Shown here one piece after another: positions 44,395 to 48,487 of a stretch of 48,487 nt of DNA (position 1 is the first letter of the stretch; each line of letters opens with the position of its first letter). Where the stretch lies: positions 1 to 48,487 of the forward strand of contig JAEELO010000033.1 in NCBI GenBank assembly GCA_016282705.1, in the 5' to 3' direction. The notes beneath the pieces were generated by a model. It saw nothing but the letters and a program-made list of their open reading frames with translations, had not been told where the DNA came from and ran no database searches. This stretch comes from Candidatus Gastranaerophilales bacterium (GTDB lineage Bacteria > Cyanobacteriota > Vampirovibrionia > Gastranaerophilales > Gastranaerophilaceae). The translations under genes and the position numbers were made by a program.

Positions 44395-44403
44395 AGTGTA
44401 ACA
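44395..44403 (-). promoter_or_regulatory. Extended -10 promoter of ribE-ribBA, predicted leaderless
   Basis: Minus strand: TG-T-TACACT, then CTTAGT, then the ATG of ribE, whose start is certain from homology. Confidence 0.6.
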
Positions 44404-44464
44404 CAAAATTATTTATGTCTGTTTATTGCATTAACTATTATTACAAAGAATATTCTAAAAAAAG

Positions 44465-44493
44465 TTGTAAATATACCAAAAACATAATACAAT
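44465..44493 (+). promoter_or_regulatory. Promoter of folK
   Basis: TTGTAA (44465-44470), 17-bp spacer, TACAAT (44488-44493). Start expected near 44500, ahead of the AAGGAG site at 44521. Confidence 0.6.
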
Positions 44494-44531
44494 ATTGTTA
44501 AACACAACTATTTATATTCTAAGGAGTTCTA

Positions 44532-45035
44532 ATGGCAGTAGCATACTTATGTTTAGGTTCAAATATAGGTGATAAAGTCGGTTACCTTCAACAGGCAGTT
44601 AAACTGCTTACGGAATCAGGCATGGTAACAGTTGTAAGGACATCTGCATTATATGAAACAGAACCATGGGGAAATAAAGATTTAGATTGGTTCGTAAATG
44701 GCGTAATAGAGGTAAAAACGAAATTATCACCTCGCGAATTACTTGAATTATGTAAGAATACAGAAATTCGAATGGGAAGAAAACCGTCAGAAAAAAAATA
44801 TGAAGCAAGAATTATTGATATAGATATTTTATTTTACGGCGATTTAATTATTGATGAACCTGATTTAAAAATTCCGCATGAACATTTACATGAGAGAGCT
44901 TTTGCGATAGTTCCTTTATTAGAATTAATTCCGGATTATGAACATCCGAAATATAAAAAATCTCTTTTACAACTTCACGAAGATTTAGAGACATTAGACG
45001 ACGTATTCTTATATGGCACAAGAGTCGACATATAA
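44532..45035 (+). CDS. folK: 6-hydroxymethyl-7,8-dihydropterin pyrophosphokinase (HPPK)
   Basis: 167 residues, normal for a stand-alone HPPK. It transfers pyrophosphate from ATP to the pterin in folate synthesis. Signatures: L-G-S-N-I-G-D-K at residues 8-15, Y-E-T-E-P-W-G near 40, and R-I-I-D-I-D-I-L near 95 with the two magnesium-binding aspartates. AAGGAG is 5 bases before the ATG. The next gene overlaps its end by 23 bp in another frame. folP and folB are not adjacent. Confidence 0.95.
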   Translation: MAVAYLCLGSNIGDKVGYLQQAVKLLTESGMVTVVRTSALYETEPWGNKDLDWFVNGVIEVKTKLSPRELLELCKNTEIRMGRKPSEKKYEARIIDIDILFYGDLIIDEPDLKIPHEHLHERAFAIVPLLELIPDYEHPKYKKSLLQLHEDLETLDDVFLYGTRVDI

Positions 45036-46218
45036 AGATATAGCAGTTATAGGCTGCGGTGCGGCAGGCGGATTTGCTTCAATTTTATTATGCAAAAATC
45101 CGTTATTAAACGTAACAGCATTTGATACCAATGAGCCTTTTTCGACTCTTCTCCCCACCGGAGGAGGAAGATGCAATCTTTCATACAATGAAAATGACAT
45201 TAAAGAATTTGTTAAAAACTACCCCAGAGGCGAAAAATTTTTATTATCGGTATTTTCAAAATGCAGTCCTCAAAATACAATACATTTATTTAAAGATTTG
45301 GGAATTAAAACATATAGTCAAGAAGATAATCGAATTTTCCCTGTTTCAGACAGTTCAAAAATCCTTATTAATGATTTAAAAAAACATCTTCAAACTTCTA
45401 ATTTTAAGTATAAAAAAGAAAAAGTTATTGAAATTTACAAAAATGAAAATTATTTTCAGGTTAAAACAGAAAACTGCATTTATAAGTTTGATGCCGTTAT
45501 TCTCACAACGGGAGGAAAAGGTAACGGCTTTGAACTTGCAAGAAAACTCTCACATAAAATTTCGGATTTAAAACCGTCCTTATGTGCCTTAAACATAAAA
45601 GAAAAATATTTTTATAATCTGGCAGGAATTTCGTTTAAAAATGTTGAGATTTCAACTAAAACGAAAAAGAATAAGTTACCGACTTGCTATGGAGATATTC
45701 TATTCACTCATACTTCAATATCAGGACCTTGTATATTCAAAATATCAGCTTTAACGGCTTTTGAAGATTTTGATGAAAATAACCCGTTGATAATAAATAT
45801 AAAACTAACCGATTATACTCAGGAAGAAATTGAAAATATATTAAAGAAAAACTCTAAAAAGACAATAAAAAATGTTTTTTCAGAATTTGCACCCGAGAAT
45901 TTTATTAACTTAATATTAAAAGAAAATAACATAAGCGGCTCAAAGCAAACAGCACAAATAAATAAGAAAGAAAAAACAATTCTTATAAATGCATTAACTA
46001 ACCTATCTTTAAATGCCGTTTCAAGAGTTAAAGGAAGTGAAATAGTTACGGCAGGCGGTGTAGAATTAAACGAAATAAACCCTAAAACAATGGAATCTAA
46101 AATTTGCAAAGGATTGTTTTTTGCAGGAGAAATATTGAATATAGACGGATTTACGGGAGGATTTAATCTGCAAAACTGCTGGTCAACAGCATATATAGTT
46201 TCTTCCGCCTTTAATTAA
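45013..46218 (+). CDS. HI0933/BaiN-family FAD-dependent oxidoreductase
   Basis: 401 residues, the usual length of this flavoprotein family. The FAD Rossmann motif is I-A-V-I-G-C-G-A-A-G-G at residues 10-20; L-P-T-G-G-G-R-C-N-L-S near 46 and V-I-L-T-T-G-G-K near 155 are family-specific; F-T-G-G-F-N-L-Q-N-C-W-S-T-A-Y near the C-terminus closes the FAD site. Members include E. coli YhiN and BaiN, a bile-acid reductase of gut clostridia, but most are uncharacterised, so the substrate is open. The start overlaps folK by 23 bp; it is the only ATG that keeps the Rossmann motif. Confidence 0.88.
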   Translation: MAQESTYKDIAVIGCGAAGGFASILLCKNPLLNVTAFDTNEPFSTLLPTGGGRCNLSYNENDIKEFVKNYPRGEKFLLSVFSKCSPQNTIHLFKDLGIKTYSQEDNRIFPVSDSSKILINDLKKHLQTSNFKYKKEKVIEIYKNENYFQVKTENCIYKFDAVILTTGGKGNGFELARKLSHKISDLKPSLCALNIKEKYFYNLAGISFKNVEISTKTKKNKLPTCYGDILFTHTSISGPCIFKISALTAFEDFDENNPLIINIKLTDYTQEEIENILKKNSKKTIKNVFSEFAPENFINLILKENNISGSKQTAQINKKEKTILINALTNLSLNAVSRVKGSEIVTAGGVELNEINPKTMESKICKGLFFAGEILNIDGFTGGFNLQNCWSTAYIVSSAFN

Positions 46219-46273
46219 AATTTATTCGTTCCAAACCGGCATTTTAATATGTATCTGCTTCTTTAGGAACTCC

Positions 46274-47113
46274 TTAATTTTCATATTTTTTTGTTTCAAT
46301 TAAATATTGTCTTTCTAAATCTATTTGGAATAAACTAACAAAGACATAATATATTATACAAAATGTTCCCATAATTGCGAGAACTTGAATTTCGGAGAAA
46401 TCGTTCAGCATTCCCTTTATTCCTCCGACAATGCCAAAAATAAATACAACTATAGTAAAGATGACTGCAATAAGAAGAAATAAAGCCAAATTTAAAGCAA
46501 TAGATTTTAAAACATATATACATAATTCTTTTTTACCAGATACTATTAAGCTATATGCTTTTTTAACATTTATTAAGTCCTCAAAACTAAGAGTTTTTGT
46601 AAAATTAAATATTAATCCGCAAACTAATAAAATAATAAAGAAAAACAACAGCATAAAGCCTATTATTATAATAGCCAAAAAAGCAAGTACAAGCATTTTG
46701 GGAAGTGCTAATTTCATAAAAAACATCGGCATTATTAACATAACAGTAATTAATGCAAATACAAAAATAATTATATGTAACAAAATCATAGCCGCATAGA
46801 ATTGAACTCCTGACAATAAAATAGCTTTAAAATCAGTTATTAAATTCGGGAAAATGCTGTCTTTTTCATTATATCCGTTATTAACGGCAACTAAATATAT
46901 ACCTATAACAACAACGAATGCACATATTGATATTAATAATGCAATAGAGTTTGTTTTAATTAATGCGGATAATGTTTGACTTTGGGGTTGAGAATTAATA
47001 AAAAACCCTGTTATTACGGCAACTGCCATAATAATACTAAAATATAAAACATTAACCTTATTATATCTTTCGGTAAATATATTTTTAACTGCAGTTCTTA
47101 TACTGATTGCCAT
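46274..47113 (-). CDS. Polytopic membrane protein, paralog of the upstream gene
   Basis: 279 residues with about six hydrophobic helices and short polar loops, no catalytic motif recognised. The N-terminus (E-R-Y-N-K-V-N-V-L-Y-F-S-I-I-M) aligns with that of the next minus-strand gene (Y-R-Y-N-K-T-N-M-L-I-F-I-A-I-M), and the helix layout is similar, so they are tandem paralogs. The layout recalls DUF4013-type proteins, but I cannot confirm the family. The ATG at 47113 has GGAG 8 bases upstream; a TTG at 47128 overlaps that site and is rejected. Confidence 0.65.
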   Translation of the reverse strand: MAISIRTAVKNIFTERYNKVNVLYFSIIMAVAVITGFFINSQPQSQTLSALIKTNSIALLISICAFVVVIGIYLVAVNNGYNEKDSIFPNLITDFKAILLSGVQFYAAMILLHIIIFVFALITVMLIMPMFFMKLALPKMLVLAFLAIIIIGFMLLFFFIILLVCGLIFNFTKTLSFEDLINVKKAYSLIVSGKKELCIYVLKSIALNLALFLLIAVIFTIVVFIFGIVGGIKGMLNDFSEIQVLAIMGTFCIIYYVFVSLFQIDLERQYLIETKKYEN

Positions 47114-47175
47114 ATTAATACTCCACAACTAACCTGATTCATCATATAAATTTATTTTCCACATTGTTATTTTTT

Positions 47176-48015
47176 TTAAACATCAATTTGCATTGCAGAA
47201 TGATTATCTGTTTCCCTTTTTTCAACAATGGTATTTCTTATAACCTGACCGTTTAAATTTGATAAAATAAGAGTTGTGCCTATAAAAGTAAGGCTGCTTG
47301 TAAAAAGATATAATAAAGAAACCTGTTGAATTACTTGAAGCGGGTTTATTTTCATCATATTACTTTCCATATTAACGCGAACAAAACCTGAGAAACAAGA
47401 AACAACAACATTTATGATTATAGAAACGAGTACTGAGAATAATATATAAGTCCAGTAATCTTTTGATATTTTTGAACCGAATTGGTTTATTTTAGACAGA
47501 CTAAACATATCAGATAATGCTAAAGTTTTAAAGAATAGAAGCATTGCAGGAATAATATATTTAAAAGACAAAATTATACCTAAAATCGTAAATAAAAATA
47601 AAGCTAAGGCCTGTGCAATAATTGTTTGCGCAGAAGGAACATTTCCTGTTGAAGCCAATATGGCTTGAGATATACAAACAGCCGTCAATAAAATAACAGG
47701 CAGGAATACAATAATATACAATGTTGATATTCCCGTTAAATATTTAAATCCGATTTCAAATATTTTACCTGTATTGGGCGAAATATCAATTAAAACATTT
47801 TTAGATTTTAGTCCTTCGTTATGACTTGCAATTGCATAATATCCTTGAGAAAAGAAAGTCAAAAGAAAAAGAAGGAGCAGACTTATAATCCAATTATTAA
47901 GTACTATAGCAATAATATTAGGAATTATCATTATGGCAATAAATATCAGCATATTAGTTTTATTGTATCTGTATGTAGTAAAGGCTGTTAAAACTTCAGA
48001 AAAATTTAATGTCAT
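47176..48015 (-). CDS. Polytopic membrane protein, first of a paralogous pair
   Basis: 279 residues with about six hydrophobic helices, the same length as the following paralog. The shared R-Y-N-K-x-N-x-L-x-F-x-x-I-M opening is followed by a different loop content here. Ends with a cytosolic tail (V-E-K-R-E-T-D-N-H-S). GGAG precedes the ATG at good spacing. The 62-bp gap to the paralog suggests one transcript. Function unknown. Confidence 0.65.
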   Translation of the reverse strand: MTLNFSEVLTAFTTYRYNKTNMLIFIAIMIIPNIIAIVLNNWIISLLLLFLLTFFSQGYYAIASHNEGLKSKNVLIDISPNTGKIFEIGFKYLTGISTLYIIVFLPVILLTAVCISQAILASTGNVPSAQTIIAQALALFLFTILGIILSFKYIIPAMLLFFKTLALSDMFSLSKINQFGSKISKDYWTYILFSVLVSIIINVVVSCFSGFVRVNMESNMMKINPLQVIQQVSLLYLFTSSLTFIGTTLILSNLNGQVIRNTIVEKRETDNHSAMQIDV

Positions 48016-48244
48016 ATGTAACTCCAGTATTTTAAAATGTTTTTAAACCGATTATTTAATTATATTAATTTATGAAATAAATAGCAGTATTTTGAGATTT
48101 GTAAATTTATATTTGAAAAAAATTATGTTTAATATATGATATTATCAATGATTTAACAAAAAGGGCATAGAATATAAGGGAAAAGCTGTATTCTATAGTT
48201 TTCTATTGTAAATAATACAAAATTTGATAAGAAAAGGTGACACA

Positions 48245-48412
48245 ATGGGAATCAAAGGAAAAAATGACAAAATGGTAGTTCTCGCTTGTGAAGAATGCAA
48301 AAGAAGAAACTACACAACAGTAAAAAACAAGAAAACATCAAAAGACAGAATGGAATTAAATAAATATTGTCCGTTCTGCCAAAAACATACATCACACAAA
48401 GAAACAAAATAA
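48245..48412 (+). CDS. rpmG: 50S ribosomal protein L33, zinc-binding form
   Basis: 55 residues. Two CxxC pairs (C-E-E-C near residue 15 and C-P-F-C near 43) show the zinc-ribbon (C+) version of L33; N-Y-T-T-x-K-N-K and the K-H-T-S-H-K-E-T-K tail are typical. The frame opens at a TTG at 48224, but the ATG at 48245 follows AAAAGGTGA and matches the family start. tRNA-Trp follows directly; L33, tRNA-Trp, secE, nusG is a familiar bacterial order. Confidence 0.95.
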   Translation: MGIKGKNDKMVVLACEECKRRNYTTVKNKKTSKDRMELNKYCPFCQKHTSHKETK

Positions 48413-48424
48413 GGACTTATAATT

Positions 48425-48487
48425 GCGTCCTTAGTTCAGTTGGTAGAACGTCGGTCTCCAAAACCGGATGTCGAGGGTTCGAGTCCT
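48425..48487 (+). tRNA. tRNA-Trp (anticodon CCA), cut by window edge
   Basis: Starts with acceptor GCGTCCT; D arm T-T-A-G-T-T-C-A-G-T-T-G-G-T-A-G-A-A; anticodon stem TCGGT/ACCGG around C-T-CCA-A-A (anticodon 48458-48460); T arm GGGTTCGAGTCC starts. The window stops in the 3' acceptor region, so about a dozen bases are missing. Confidence 0.95.

Noticed and set aside
42531-44531. FMN riboswitch ahead of the riboflavin genes
   Set aside because: No conserved RFN helices were found, and the transcript appears to start at the ribE ATG, leaving no room for a leader.
46219-46273. Terminator between the HI0933-type gene and the membrane protein gene
   Set aside because: Only a GTTCC/GGAAC pair about 35 bases apart; no compact stem or T tract.

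Overview
The window reads as AT-rich chromosomal DNA (about 30% G+C by eye) from an anaerobic, Gram-negative-type bacterium. The best fit is a gut Vampirovibrionia/Melainabacteria lineage such as Gastranaerophilales. The support is indirect: Kdo synthesis genes (kdsD, kdsC) imply an outer membrane, a single-chain pyruvate:ferredoxin oxidoreductase (nifJ) implies anaerobic metabolism, and there are a type IV-pilin-like gene, an S1 protein next to ispH, and small lineage-type hypothetical proteins. No insertion sequence, prophage, CRISPR array or rRNA gene was seen. The taxonomic call is an inference.

Layout. 1-3824 (+): the end of a type III export operon, sctL/fliH (cut by the window edge), sctV/flhA and sctN/fliI; export-gate residues favour the non-flagellar (injectisome) branch. 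3856-8341 (-): dprA, topA and aroE, with topA broken by a one-base frameshift, preceded by a small protein. 8476-12110 (-): a predicted M49-like zinc hydrolase and a membrane protein with two DUF1566/Lcl-like domains. 12299-13797 (+): kdsD-kdsC. 13828-16334 (-): an acyl-CoA ligase and coaX. 16421-19485 (+): PQ-loop protein, secreted NTF2-like protein, lspA, an RluD-type pseudouridine synthase and a LapA-like protein. 20094-20959 (+): rpsL-rpsG with its own promoter and terminator. 20994-23239 (-): a B12-binding-type radical SAM protein and a small acidic protein. 23487-24896 (+): an unrecognised serine-rich 469-residue protein. 24941-25957 (-): glycosyltransferase. 26038-26122: tRNA-Leu(CAG). 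26411-28913 (-): prepilin and ilvD. 29058-31462 (+): ispH, an S1 protein and a small glycine-rich protein. 31511-35718 (-): uvrA, an orphan soluble histidine kinase and a small protein. 35951-36110 (+): a very short reading frame followed by a 40-codon gene. 36218-39754 (-): nifJ. 39864-41185 (-): DMT exporter with a YhcH/NanQ-like protein. 41527-44388 (-): GNAT protein, ribBA and ribE. 44532-46218 (+): folK and a HI0933-type flavoprotein. 46274-48015 (-): two paralogous membrane proteins. 48245-48487 (+): rpmG and the 5' part of tRNA-Trp, the usual lead-in to secE-nusG.

How it works together. Most of the window is housekeeping: aromatic, branched-chain, isoprenoid, folate, riboflavin, CoA and LPS precursors, DNA topology and repair, translation, and fermentative pyruvate oxidation. 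The less ordinary parts are the type III export genes, the serine-rich protein (a possible export substrate), the M49-like hydrolase, the dual DUF1566-like membrane protein, a hairpin-rich non-coding stretch after tRNA-Leu, and a recurring promoter design. In that design dprA, the glycosyltransferase, uvrA and ribE each have an extended -10 element ending exactly six bases before the ATG and no Shine-Dalgarno sequence, which predicts leaderless mRNAs. Most convergent gene pairs are separated by compact hairpins with T tracts on both strands.
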